Assembly: GCF_001422985.1 (NCBI RefSeq)
Contig: NZ_LMNL01000040.1
Span: 43,054 to 107,053 of the forward strand
DNA from: Methylobacterium sp. Leaf117
GTDB lineage: Bacteria; Pseudomonadota; Alphaproteobacteria; Rhizobiales; Beijerinckiaceae
Reading direction: 5' to 3'
DNA: 64,000 nt
A program made the position numbers and the translations under genes. This document shows, in pieces, positions 34,777 to 43,271 of this stretch. Position 1 is the stretch's first letter. Each line of letters begins with the position of its first letter. The notes beneath the pieces were generated by a model. That model had not been told where the DNA came from. It did no database searches and saw nothing but the letters and a program-made list of their open reading frames with translations.

Positions 34777-35703
34777 TCAAACCGGGACGCGGACGTCCGA
34801 GGTACTCGTCTCAATTGGTTGAAGCACCCCTGCAAGTTCGTGGATGCTTTCCGTGATGTGCGTCAGCACCACCCGGATGCGCGGGGTATCGCGGTTGTCC
34901 TTATGGACCAGGAGCAGGACGTCCGCGCACGGAGGATCGGCCGGTACCCACAGACGCGTAAGCCTCGCCTCCCCATCGGCGCGAAAGCGCGCGAGGCACG
35001 CCAATCCCCCTCCGTTCGCGGCGGCCAGCACCGCGGCCTCGTGGCTGCTCGTCTGAAGGACGACCGTCGCGCGCGAGGCCAAGTCGGTGAGCCAAGCGGA
35101 CTGGGTCATCTCCTGGGTGTCGTCGAGCTGAATGATGAGGCGATGTCCAGCGCATCCGTCGTCAAAATCCAACGGGCCCTGGTCCCGGAGGTAGTCCGGC
35201 GTCGCGTAGATGCCGAAGGCGATGCCGCCGATGCGCCGCACGACGAGGTCGTGCTGCTCGGGCTGCCGCATGCGCAGGGAGATGTCAGCCTCGCGCATCG
35301 CGAGGCTCAGTTCCCGCGGGTTCGGGATGAGCTCGATCATGATGTCAGGATGGGTCGCGTGAAGCTTGGCGAAGCTTGGCGCCAGGACATGTGCGGCAAG
35401 CGTCTCGGCGCAGGTGACCCGGACAAGGCCGCGCAGTCGGGCGTCGCGGCCGGTGACGTCTCGTTCCAGCGACAGTGCCTCCGCCTCCAGCCGTTCGGCC
35501 TTCCGGCGTACCTCCTCGCCGGCCAAGGTCGGAACGTAGCCCTCCGGTGTGCGGTTCAGGAGCCGCACCGCGAGCGTCGCCTCCAGCGAGTTCAGGCGCC
35601 GCCCAACCGTCGATTGCGAGACATGCAGCACCTTGGCGGCAGCCGAGAGCGTGCCATGCCGCGCCAGGGCGAGGAAAAACCTGAGGTCATCCCAGTCAAG
35701 CAT
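34777..35703 (-). CDS. LysR-family transcriptional regulator
   Basis: A 308-residue LysR protein. The N-terminal HTH is LDWDDLRFFLALARHGTLSA, then AAKVLHVSQSTVGRRLNSLE; the inducer-binding domain follows (VRVTCAETLAAHVLAPSFAK and onward). It is divergent from an OsmC-type gene (start codons 160 nt apart), so it probably controls that gene in response to an oxidant or organic peroxide. This is inferred from position. Confidence 0.92.
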   Translation of the reverse strand: MLDWDDLRFFLALARHGTLSAAAKVLHVSQSTVGRRLNSLEATLAVRLLNRTPEGYVPTLAGEEVRRKAERLEAEALSLERDVTGRDARLRGLVRVTCAETLAAHVLAPSFAKLHATHPDIMIELIPNPRELSLAMREADISLRMRQPEQHDLVVRRIGGIAFGIYATPDYLRDQGPLDFDDGCAGHRLIIQLDDTQEMTQSAWLTDLASRATVVLQTSSHEAAVLAAANGGGLACLARFRADGEARLTRLWVPADPPCADVLLLVHKDNRDTPRIRVVLTHITESIHELAGVLQPIETSTSDVRVPV

Positions 35704-35863
35704 CCGTCACCTGCCATCCAATTCTGCATCTCCCATCGTCGACTTTGGACGCCGACTTTTGTTTCTCTGCAACTTATACTCAGGCAAGCAAAATAAACAT
35801 GGTCGAAATATTCTCATGATTTGGGATGCTTCGTGCCGGCTATACGTACGAAAGGAAAGTAGC

Positions 35864-36427
35864 ATGGCACGGCTACCAGCGGGTTCCGACGGAGGGGTTC
35901 CGGCGCCCATCGGGAGGCGTCGACTGGAAGCAGTCATCGCAGAGGGCAAGGCCAACCCGGCGGCCGTTCGCACCCTGCGGTGCCGGACTGTGGCACAGGG
36001 GCGGCTCAGCCAGTTGAACTACATCCGGGACCTGCCGCCGCAGCCGGTGATGGAGGACGAGCCCGAGGGCCGGTTGGACGACAGCACCGCGCCGAACGCC
36101 TCGGAGGCCTTGCTCGCCGCCCTGGGGTCTTGCCTCTCCATCGGCATCCACGCCAACGCCCTGGCACAAGGCATCCAGATCCGGTCGCTGGAGCTCAGCG
36201 TCGAGGCCGACATCAACATGACTTCCGTCTGGGGCAGCGACGACCTCCAGCCGAAGACTATCGGGTTCGAGAGCATCCGGGTCTCGGTGGCGATGGATAC
36301 GGACGCCTCGCGCAAGGCCCTGGCGGCGCTCATCAGGCACACGCTGCTGTGGTCGCCAGTGGCGAACACCTTGCACAACCCGGTCCACCTCGACGTGGCC
36401 CTCGCGAGATCCTCCGTCGCGGCCTGA
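35864..36427 (+). CDS. OsmC-family protein
   Basis: A 187-residue OsmC/Ohr-fold protein with the family core TAPNASEALLAALGSCLSIG, whose Cys is the peroxidatic residue, followed by ALAQGIQIRSLELSVEAD and the C-terminal HNPVHLDV. The usual second cysteine is not at its expected place, so it may not be a classic thiol peroxidase. The first ~55 residues are extra to the domain. The ATG at 35864 has GGAAAG upstream; the frame opens earlier without a signal. Confidence 0.87.
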   Translation: MARLPAGSDGGVPAPIGRRRLEAVIAEGKANPAAVRTLRCRTVAQGRLSQLNYIRDLPPQPVMEDEPEGRLDDSTAPNASEALLAALGSCLSIGIHANALAQGIQIRSLELSVEADINMTSVWGSDDLQPKTIGFESIRVSVAMDTDASRKALAALIRHTLLWSPVANTLHNPVHLDVALARSSVAA

Positions 36428-36488
36428 CCAGCCACGGCCCTGCATCTGCCGTTTCGATGAGACCGTTCCAACAGGAAGGACGAGCCCT

Positions 36489-37232
36489 ATGTCGCTCCAT
36501 TCGTTGCAGGTCCGCCCGACGACCTATCTGAGCCTCACCGCCGTGCCGGCGCATCGAGGCGATGGGCTCGGCAAGGTCCGCCTCGTCAGCCTGTCCACGG
36601 ACCTGCCACTGGCGGAACGCGACACGCTGGAGCCATTGAGCCGGCGCGTGTCACTCGACCAGAAGCAGACCCTTTACGTGCAGGACGAGCCTGCCGACTC
36701 AGTGTTCAACGTCATTTCCGGTGCGCTCAGGCTGTATCGCATCCTACCGGACGGACGCCGGCAGGTCACAGGCTTCGCTTTCCCGGGCGACTTCCTCGGG
36801 TTGTCGATGCTCGACCGCTACATGGTGTCGGCGGACGCGCTTGCGCCGGTAATCGCATGCAGGTTCGAGCGGCTGGCTTTTCGGAACCTGGTCTGCCGGC
36901 AGCCGGGCCTGATGATGCACCTGCACGAGATCACCGGACAGGAACTGTCCCGGGCCAAGGACATGATGATGCTTCTTGGCCGGCGGACCGCAGAGGAGAA
37001 GATCGCGACCTTCCTGGTGGGGCTGCAGGCGCGCTACGCCCGAATCGGGCTGTCCTCGGTCACCCTCGAACTTCCAATGGGACGCCTCGACATCGCCGAC
37101 CATCTCGGCCTGACTATCGAGACGGTGAGCCGAACCCTGTCGCGCCTGGACCGGGACGGCTGCATCCTTATCGTGCCAGGCGGCGTGCGCCTCATTGACC
37201 AGATACGCCTCGACCGGATGTCGGCCCACTGA
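36489..37232 (+). CDS. Crp/Fnr-family regulator, FixK-like
   Basis: A 247-residue regulator: cyclic-nucleotide-type beta barrel (VQDEPADSVFNVISGALRLY, AFPGDFLGLS) and a C-terminal winged helix with LPMGRLDIADHLGLTIETVS, then RTLSRL. The recognition helix has the E-T-V-S-R pattern of FNR/FixK proteins that read TTGAT half-sites. It lacks the N-terminal Cys cluster of FNR, so it is FixK-like and probably does not sense O2 itself. It is a strong candidate to bind the five TTGAT-like boxes in this island. AGGAAGGA precedes the ATG. Confidence 0.9.
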   Translation: MSLHSLQVRPTTYLSLTAVPAHRGDGLGKVRLVSLSTDLPLAERDTLEPLSRRVSLDQKQTLYVQDEPADSVFNVISGALRLYRILPDGRRQVTGFAFPGDFLGLSMLDRYMVSADALAPVIACRFERLAFRNLVCRQPGLMMHLHEITGQELSRAKDMMMLLGRRTAEEKIATFLVGLQARYARIGLSSVTLELPMGRLDIADHLGLTIETVSRTLSRLDRDGCILIVPGGVRLIDQIRLDRMSAH

Positions 37233-37461
37233 CGGTCCGGACCGCCGGGTATCGGTAGACTTCGCGGCCACGTTCCATGAGGGCGACCGCCGTGGGGATG
37301 GCACCCCCCGTCGCCAGGGCGATCGTCCTTGCTGCGTCGAACCAGGCCCGCGCCTCCTGCAGCGCCGGTCGCAGTTCAGAGGAGTCGAGGAAGTAGGCAG
37401 GCTCGCCGATGCGCCGCGTAGGGGCCTTGCCGCCGTACAGAAGCTCTGTCGAGAACGTCAT
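37192..37461 (-). CDS. Small hypothetical protein overlapping the FixK-like gene tail
   Basis: An 89-residue protein: FSTELLYGGKAPTRRIGEPA, then FLDSSELRPALQEARAWFDA and ALATGGAIPTAVALMERGREV. It has a good AGAGGAG site before the ATG at 37461. Its last 41 nt overlap the 3' end of the regulator gene on the other strand. No family is recognised. The helical middle suggests a small cytoplasmic protein. Confidence 0.6.
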   Translation of the reverse strand: MTFSTELLYGGKAPTRRIGEPAYFLDSSELRPALQEARAWFDAARTIALATGGAIPTAVALMERGREVYRYPAVRTVSGPTSGRGVSGQ

Positions 37462-37473
37462 CAAGCGCTCCTC

Positions 37474-37728
37474 TCACAACGACGGGGGGCGGACCGGCGG
37501 GCGCTTCATGTCCTGCCAGCGTAACCGGTTACCGGACGATGCGCGCATTGGCATGCTGCCTGTCGCGGCGGGCTCCTGAGGCCTGATCTCGCTCGGCACG
37601 ACGTCCCGGGAGCGCGGCATGTTCGGTCCGTGGGAACGGGCCTGGCGGCCGTCATTAGAAGCAGCCTGGGCAGTGGCCGCGGCCGCGAGCACTCCGAGCA
37701 CCGCAAGCGTCATCATCAATCGAGCCAT
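37474..37728 (-). CDS. Small secreted hypothetical protein (84 aa)
   Basis: A signal peptide (RLMMTLAVLGVLAAAATAQA, cleavage near AQAASND) precedes a short polar, proline- and arginine-rich mature part of about 60 residues. It is probably periplasmic. No family is recognised. The start codon lies 84 nt from FNR-like box 3, the same distance as in three other leftward genes of the island, which supports it as real and co-regulated. Confidence 0.65.
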   Translation of the reverse strand: MARLMMTLAVLGVLAAAATAQAASNDGRQARSHGPNMPRSRDVVPSEIRPQEPAATGSMPMRASSGNRLRWQDMKRPPVRPPSL

Positions 37729-37811
37729 GCGTACTTAGCCCTTCGCGGTGGACCCCGATACGTGTGGGGCAGGTTCGAACGGCATCATGCTCTCGGCCTT
37801 CGCGACCGGCT

Positions 37812-37825
37812 TTGCGCTGGATCAA
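37812..37825. promoter_or_regulatory. FNR/FixK-like box 3
   Basis: TTGCGCTGGATCAA matches TTG(A/C)-N6-TCAA exactly. It lies between the divergent small secreted gene (84 nt to its start) and the universal stress gene at 37881 (55 intervening nt). This is the best match of the five. Confidence 0.7.
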
Positions 37826-37880
37826 GGATTACCGCGGGGCCGGGACTAGGGTTCGTCCAACCGAAACGAGGGACGTATCC

Positions 37881-38732
37881 ATGCCGGCACTCAAGGACAT
37901 CAAGAACGTGCTCGTGGGGCTGACCGAGGAGGGCCAGCAGGGCGAGACGAGCGATGCGATCGGCTACGGCCTGTCGCTATCGGTCACCGCTGGGGCGCAC
38001 CTCACCGTCCAGGCGGCCTCGCGGCGGCTCGTCATGAACAGCGCCCTTGCAGGCAGTTTCGGACGAGCGCTCGTGACCGAGGAAAACGGGCGGACCGCCG
38101 GCCTCAGCCAGGCGGTGGCCGAAAAGGTTCGGGGCGACGCCGCCAGTGCCGGCGTCGGATGCACGGTGGAGAGCCCGCAACTGACGCATCCGGACATCCT
38201 TGCCACGTTCGCGGCCAAGGCCCGGCTGCACGACCTCATCATCCTGGATGCCGAGGAGCGCACCATCGACCTCGACCGCGAGCTGATCGAGGTGGCGCTG
38301 TTCGGAAGCGGTCGCCCCGTCATCGTCGTCCCTGCAGGCCACAACGCCTTCGCCGGCCGGCGCATCGTCATCGCCTGGGACGGGGGCACGCATGCGGCCC
38401 GGGCCGTGAACGACGCACTGCCGTTCCTGAGGGCAGCCGAGGCCGTCGAGATCATCTCGGTGGTCGGCGAGAAGGATCTGTCGAGCTCGGTCGCGGGGGC
38501 CGAGCTTGCTCCGCATCTGGCCCGCCATGGCATCGCCGTGACGGTGGACGACCTGCCGCTGCGTCCGGACGGCGACATTGCCGAGACCTTGCGCGATGCG
38601 GCCAGTCGCTACCGCGCGGAAATGCTGGTCATGGGTGCTTACCGCCACGGCCCCATCCGGCAGTGGATCTTCGGCGGGCTTACCCAGTCGTTGATGACGG
38701 CGTGCCCGATCCCCCTCTTGCTCGCGCACTGA
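37881..38732 (+). CDS. Tandem universal stress protein (UspA family), second copy
   Basis: A 283-residue protein with two Usp domains. The C-terminal one has RIVIAWDGGTHAARAVNDAL and LVMGAYRHGPIRQWIFGGL. It resembles the gene at 33888 in length and layout, so the two are paralogs. GAGG precedes the ATG at 37881. FNR-like box 3 in its promoter suggests the same low-oxygen or redox control. Confidence 0.92.
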   Translation: MPALKDIKNVLVGLTEEGQQGETSDAIGYGLSLSVTAGAHLTVQAASRRLVMNSALAGSFGRALVTEENGRTAGLSQAVAEKVRGDAASAGVGCTVESPQLTHPDILATFAAKARLHDLIILDAEERTIDLDRELIEVALFGSGRPVIVVPAGHNAFAGRRIVIAWDGGTHAARAVNDALPFLRAAEAVEIISVVGEKDLSSSVAGAELAPHLARHGIAVTVDDLPLRPDGDIAETLRDAASRYRAEMLVMGAYRHGPIRQWIFGGLTQSLMTACPIPLLLAH

Positions 38733-38787
38733 TTGCGGACGAACCCGGTCGACCAAAGGGTCGATCACCAGGACAGGAAAACCAATC

Positions 38788-39162
38788 ATGACCAAGCCCG
38801 ATCACGAGCACAGCCATTCCATAGCAAGTCCGGAAGCCGATGCCGAAAGCCATCGCATCGGGGGATCGACCGAGAAGGTATTTTCGCAGGCCCAGGAAGC
38901 TGTCCGCGCCGTCGCCGACCAAGCCACGCATTTGGCGCAGGACACCCTGGAACGCGGGCACGCGGCCATCCGGCAAGCGGACCAGACAATCCGGAGTGGG
39001 AATTCGGATGGAGATCGTCGACGCGGGACGTCAGCGTTGGCCACCGCTCTTGCCGTCGGTGCAATGGGCTATGCCATCGCCACCCTGATCCGAGGAGCCA
39101 CGCGGAAGCGCGCTCCCGCTTCAAAGAACGCGTTGCAGGACAAGGTCCTGCCTGCGTCGTAG
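38788..39162 (+). CDS. Small membrane-anchored hypothetical protein
   Basis: A 124-residue protein: His-rich polar start (DHEHSHSIASPEADAESHRI), helical segment with QAQEAVRAVADQATHLAQDT, and one C-terminal membrane helix, SALATALAVGAMGYAIATLI, followed by a basic tail. This order resembles ElaB/YqjD-type tail-anchored stress proteins, although I cannot confirm that family. It lies 55 nt after the Usp gene and may be co-transcribed with it. Confidence 0.68.
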   Translation: MTKPDHEHSHSIASPEADAESHRIGGSTEKVFSQAQEAVRAVADQATHLAQDTLERGHAAIRQADQTIRSGNSDGDRRRGTSALATALAVGAMGYAIATLIRGATRKRAPASKNALQDKVLPAS

Positions 39163-39209
39163 CCGCAGCGACGCATCCTCTTCGCCTTTGCACATCAAGG
39201 ACACGATCC

Positions 39210-39413
39210 ATGCGACCCGAGACGATGCCGACAGAAGCCGAGATCCGCGGCCGCGCCCTCGAACTCTGGGAGACTCGGGGTCGGCCGGAGGGCTACGAGG
39301 AAGAATTCTGGCTCCAGGCCGAACGGCAACTCCGCGGCGAGACGACTGGCCAGCCGGTCCTTCCGGACGGGGACTTCGTCACTAGCGGAACGGGGTCCGA
39401 TTGCTGCCGCTGA
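39210..39413 (+). CDS. DUF2934-domain protein
   Basis: A 67-residue protein with the DUF2934 pattern: EAEIRGRALELWETRGRPEG, then YEEEFWLQAERQLR. AAGGA precedes the ATG at 39210. DUF2934 proteins are small cytoplasmic proteins of unknown function, often near stress genes in alphaproteobacteria. It is 47 nt after the tail-anchored protein, in the same direction. Confidence 0.78.
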   Translation: MRPETMPTEAEIRGRALELWETRGRPEGYEEEFWLQAERQLRGETTGQPVLPDGDFVTSGTGSDCCR

Positions 39414-39519
39414 TCCGCGGACGTGACTGCAGTCATGAGCGCTTACGCGAGGACGTCCGCGGCGGCGTCAGCCGTGATATCCTGCGGTACTCCCCGATCT
39501 GCAGCTTTCTGAGCCGCTG

Positions 39520-40149
39520 ATGGGCGAGCACGTTTTGTCGGGCCGCGCGACCCCCATCATCGACCGTACCGAGGCGGACGAAGCCGGAAGGCCGCTCGTC
39601 GACGCCGCGGTCACCCAGCTCGCCCACCAGTTGATGGAGGCGGGACTTGAGGGGCTTTCCGAACGCGAGCGGCGGGTGATCCTCCACATCGCCAAGCGGC
39701 GACACGTGTCCCAGGATGTGAACCGCGTCCTGGTGGAGCACCAAGCGTTCGGCGAGCGCCTCGCGGATCGCGTCGCCCAGTTGGGTGGCTCGTGGGGCTT
39801 CATCCTGGTCTTCACGGGAATGCTCGTCGCATGGGTCCTCGTGAACACCGTCGTCTTGGCGCGCTCCAGTGCTTTCGACCCCTACCCGTACATTTTCCTG
39901 AACCTCATCCTGTCGATGGTCGCCGCCCTGCAGGCGCCAGTGATCCTTATGTCTCAGAACCGCCAGGCGGCGCGGGATCGGACGGCGGCCGGCCTCGACT
40001 ATGAGATCAACTTGAAGGCCGAGGTCGAGATCATGGCCCTGCACGACAAGCTCGACCACATCCGGATGGAGCGTCTCGAAGGCATGCTGGCCGCGCAGTC
40101 GACGCAGATCGAGGCCATCGCCAAGGCTGTCGGCATCGGCCCAGCATAG
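39520..40149 (+). CDS. DUF1003-family membrane protein
   Basis: A 209-residue protein. It has an N-terminal cytoplasmic part, then two membrane segments, WGFILVFTGMLVAWVLVNTV and YIFLNLILSMVAALQAPVIL, followed by MSQNRQAARDRTAAGLDYEI and a long C-terminal helix. The sequence LADRVAQLGGSWGFI leading into the membrane pair is typical of DUF1003. Function unknown, possibly a cyclic-nucleotide or metal-responsive channel-like protein. It closes the rightward group that begins with the Usp gene. Confidence 0.88.
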   Translation: MGEHVLSGRATPIIDRTEADEAGRPLVDAAVTQLAHQLMEAGLEGLSERERRVILHIAKRRHVSQDVNRVLVEHQAFGERLADRVAQLGGSWGFILVFTGMLVAWVLVNTVVLARSSAFDPYPYIFLNLILSMVAALQAPVILMSQNRQAARDRTAAGLDYEINLKAEVEIMALHDKLDHIRMERLEGMLAAQSTQIEAIAKAVGIGPA

Positions 40150-40182
40150 TCTTGACGGAGCAGTCTCGAACTTCCGCTGCGG

Positions 40183-40506
40183 TCAGCGCTCTAGGGACTT
40201 CAAGTAGGCCACCACGTCGGTGATCTGGTCGGGTTCGAGCTGGAACTCCGGCATGGTCGGATGCCCGGTGGTGATGCCTTCCGCCAAGGCCTCACCAAGG
40301 TTCTCGACCGGATAATTCATATGGAGGTCCCGAAATGCAGGCGCGATGGCCAGCGGGCTTGCCCCGATCCGTCCGACGGCGTGGCAAGTGGCGCAGTTCG
40401 CGCCAACGAAGATCTTGCCACGCTGGATTTGTCCGTCCGTGGCAGCCTCGGCGGTCTGCAGGAGGCTTGTCTGGATAAGCAGCCAGAAGGCGAGACGCTT
40501 GGACAT
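40183..40506 (-). CDS. Periplasmic monohaem cytochrome c, second copy
   Basis: A 107-residue protein. A signal peptide (RLAFWLLIQTSLLQTAEA) precedes one haem motif, CATCHAVG, and a Met ligand in TMPEF. Its layout matches the cytochrome at 30269 and the mature size is about 85 residues. It probably shuttles electrons to a terminal oxidase or reductase. It is 101 nt downstream of the phosphoketolase stop, in the same direction, and could be read through with it. Confidence 0.9.
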   Translation of the reverse strand: MSKRLAFWLLIQTSLLQTAEAATDGQIQRGKIFVGANCATCHAVGRIGASPLAIAPAFRDLHMNYPVENLGEALAEGITTGHPTMPEFQLEPDQITDVVAYLKSLER

Positions 40507-40607
40507 AGGCCGGATCCGATCCAGGGGGTAAGCGGTGCCCGCGAAGGGCGAAGGGATGCGGCCGGCGGGGGCAACGGTTACCGAGCCAGCAAACGGGGCT
40601 GCGACGC

Positions 40608-43139
40608 TTAGAGCGTCTGGCCGTCAGGCCCGGTTTCGTCTTCCACGACGTCCCTCACCATTTGCAGGTCGAACCCAGCTTTGGCGGTCCGCGTACCACC
40701 AAGGGCGGACGCATCCGCCCAGGCCCAGTCACGGACATGTGGGAGGTCTTCCCCAGTGCGGCAGACGTGCTCGCGGTGGAAAGCAAGCAGGTCGCGTAGC
40801 TCCTCCTCAGCATGCTGCACGGCTGCCCCGAGCCCCGATGACCACCTCAGAGCCGCCAGCGCGAGATGGTAGCGGTCGAGGCCGTTCAGTACCGCCATGT
40901 CGAAGGGGGTGGTGGTTGTCCCCTCCTCGACGAAGCCGTGGACATGGATGTGGGTGTGGTTGGTGCGCTGGTAGGTCAGGCGATGGATCAGCCACGGATA
41001 GCCGTGGTAGGCGAACACCACCGGCCGGTCGCGCGTGAACAGGCTGTCGAAGGTGGCGTGGTCGAGCCCGTGCGGGTGCATGTCGGGCGAGGGCAGCGTC
41101 ATCAGGTCGACGACGTTCACCACCCTGATCCGGATCTCCGGAATGCGGGTGCGGAGCCACTCGACGGCCGCCAGGGTCTCCATGGTCGGCACGTCCCCAG
41201 CGCAGGCCATGACCACGTCCGGCTCGGCTCCGCCGTCGTTCGAGGCCCATTCCCACACGCCGATGCCAGCCGAGCAGTGCCGCGCCGCCTCGTCGACGCC
41301 CAGCCACTGCAGGGCGGGCTGCTTGCCGGCGACGACGACGTTGATGCGGTCGTGTGTGCGCAGGCAATGGTCCATCACCCAGAGCAGGCAGTTCGCGTCC
41401 GGCGGTAGGTAAACCCGCGCCGTGTCGCCCTTCTTGTTGGCGACGAAGTCGATGAAGCCCGGGTCCTGGTGGCTGAACCCGTTCTGGTCCTGGCGCCAGA
41501 CATGCGAGGTCAGCAAGATGTTGAGCGAGGGCACCGGCTTGCGCCACGCCAGCGCCCGGGAGGCCTTCAGCCACTTGGCGTGCTGGTTCACCATCGAATC
41601 GACGATGTGGATGAAGGCCTCGTAGCAGGCGAAGACGCCGTGCCGGCCGGTGAGAAGGTAGCCTTCGAGCCAGCCCTCGCAGAGGTGCTCCGACAGCACC
41701 TCCATCACCCGGCCCTGGCGCGCGAGGTGCTCGTCGGTGGGCAGGATGGCGTCGCGCCAGACCCGGTTGGTGACGTCGAACACGGCGTCGAGGCGATTGG
41801 ACAGGGTCTCGTCCGGCCCCATCACCCGGAAGTTGCGGGCCTCCGTGTTGAGGGCGAGCACGTCGCGAAGGTAGCGGCCAAGGACGCGGGTGGCCTCGGC
41901 GACCGCCGTGCCGTGGGACGGCATCGCGACGGCGTAGGCGGCGAGGTCGGGCAGGCGCAGCGGCCTCGAATCGGGTCCGCCGTTGGCATGCGGGTTGGCG
42001 CTCAGCCGCCGGTCGCCGCGCGGGTGCAGCGCTGCCAGGGCCGGCGCGAGGCGGCCGGCATCATCGAAGAGCTCGTCGGGCCGGTAGGACCGCATCCAGG
42101 TCTCCAGGATCGCGAGGTGCTCCGGGTTTTCGCGGAGCGCCGCCACCGGGACCTGATGCGACCGCCAGGTCCCCTCCACCGGCTTGCCGTCGACGACCTT
42201 CGGGCCGGTCCAGCCTTTCGGGCTGCGCAGGACGATCATCGGCCAGCTCGGCCGGCCAACATCGCGGTTTGGTGCGAGTTCGCGGATCTCGGCGATCCGA
42301 TCGAGGGCGTAGTCGAGCGCAGTTGCCATTGCCTGGTGCATCGGGCCAGGCTCGTCGCCCTCGACGAAGAGCGGCTCGTAGCCGTAGCCGACGAGGAGGC
42401 TGCGCAGTTCCGCCGCCGGCATCCGGGCGAGCAGGGTCGGGTTGGCGATCTTGTAGCCGTTGAGGTGGAGGATCGGCAGGACCGTGCCGTCGCCGACCGG
42501 GTCGAGGAACTTCGAGGCGTGCCATGAGGCTGCCAGCGGTCCGGTCTCGGCCTCGCCGTCGCCGATCACGCAGGCGACGATCAGACCTGGGTTGTCCAGC
42601 GCCGCCCCGAAGGCGTGGATTAGAGAGTAGCCGAGCTCGCCGCCCTCGTGGATCGAGCCGGGTAGTTCCGGCGAAGCATGGCTCGGGATGCCACCGGGGA
42701 ACGAGAACTGCCGGAACAGGCGTCGCATCCCGTCCGTGTCGGACCCGACATCCGGGTAGACCTCGCCGTAGGTTCCTTCAAGCCAGGCGTTGGCCACGAG
42801 CCCGGGTGCGCCGTGGCCCGGTCCCCAGACGGCCATCATGTCGAGGTCGCGCAGGACGATGGTCCGGTTAAGGTGCGCGTAGATGAAGTTGAGGCCGGGC
42901 GTCGTGCCCCAGTGGCCGAGCAGGCGCGGCTTCACCTGTCCGAGGGACAGGGGCTCACGCAGCAGCGGGTTGTCGAGCAGGTAGATCTGGCCGACCGAGA
43001 GGTAGTTCGCCGCCCGCCAGTAGGCGTCGATGGCGTCAAGGCCCGTCGGTCCCAGGGGCCCGGGCACGAAGTCGAGGGATACAGGTTCCCCTGCGAACTT
43101 CCGGACGACGGCAGGCTTCGGATCGCTCGCGACAGGCAT
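40608..43139 (-). CDS. xfp: Xylulose-5-phosphate/fructose-6-phosphate phosphoketolase
   Basis: Thiamine-diphosphate enzyme that splits xylulose 5-phosphate or fructose 6-phosphate with phosphate to yield acetyl phosphate plus an aldose phosphate. The ATG at 43139 gives 843 residues, somewhat above the usual ~800. Signature parts are LLGHWGTTPGLNFIYAHLNR, VWGPGHGAPGL, SFPGGIPSHASPELPGSIHE, and the ThDP site GDGEAETGPLA. The frame opens 121 codons further upstream, but that part overlaps divergent ackA. It is divergent from ackA, whose product makes ATP from acetyl phosphate, and they share FNR-like box 4. Confidence 0.95.
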   Translation of the reverse strand: MPVASDPKPAVVRKFAGEPVSLDFVPGPLGPTGLDAIDAYWRAANYLSVGQIYLLDNPLLREPLSLGQVKPRLLGHWGTTPGLNFIYAHLNRTIVLRDLDMMAVWGPGHGAPGLVANAWLEGTYGEVYPDVGSDTDGMRRLFRQFSFPGGIPSHASPELPGSIHEGGELGYSLIHAFGAALDNPGLIVACVIGDGEAETGPLAASWHASKFLDPVGDGTVLPILHLNGYKIANPTLLARMPAAELRSLLVGYGYEPLFVEGDEPGPMHQAMATALDYALDRIAEIRELAPNRDVGRPSWPMIVLRSPKGWTGPKVVDGKPVEGTWRSHQVPVAALRENPEHLAILETWMRSYRPDELFDDAGRLAPALAALHPRGDRRLSANPHANGGPDSRPLRLPDLAAYAVAMPSHGTAVAEATRVLGRYLRDVLALNTEARNFRVMGPDETLSNRLDAVFDVTNRVWRDAILPTDEHLARQGRVMEVLSEHLCEGWLEGYLLTGRHGVFACYEAFIHIVDSMVNQHAKWLKASRALAWRKPVPSLNILLTSHVWRQDQNGFSHQDPGFIDFVANKKGDTARVYLPPDANCLLWVMDHCLRTHDRINVVVAGKQPALQWLGVDEAARHCSAGIGVWEWASNDGGAEPDVVMACAGDVPTMETLAAVEWLRTRIPEIRIRVVNVVDLMTLPSPDMHPHGLDHATFDSLFTRDRPVVFAYHGYPWLIHRLTYQRTNHTHIHVHGFVEEGTTTTPFDMAVLNGLDRYHLALAALRWSSGLGAAVQHAEEELRDLLAFHREHVCRTGEDLPHVRDWAWADASALGGTRTAKAGFDLQMVRDVVEDETGPDGQTL

Positions 43140-43214
43140 TCGGGATTCCCGGGCATTGCGGGACGACCCAGCGCCCCATGAAGCCCGTCGTGGCATTCCC
43201 CGGTTGGCGGTTCT

Positions 43215-43228
43215 TTGATCTGGATCAC
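43215..43228. promoter_or_regulatory. FNR/FixK-like box 4 (xfp/ackA)
   Basis: TTGATCTGGATCAC, the same 14 nt as box 1. It lies between the divergent genes, 76 nt from the xfp start and 44 nt from the ackA start, so it could serve both. Confidence 0.7.
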
Positions 43229-43271
43229 GTCGCGCCCGGCCGGGCCGTGCCACTCGGGGGCCTGCCCGGAG

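Noticed and set aside
40508..40536. CTGGATCGG half-site upstream of the second cytochrome c as an FNR box
   Set aside because: Only one half resembles the box; the TCAA half is missing.
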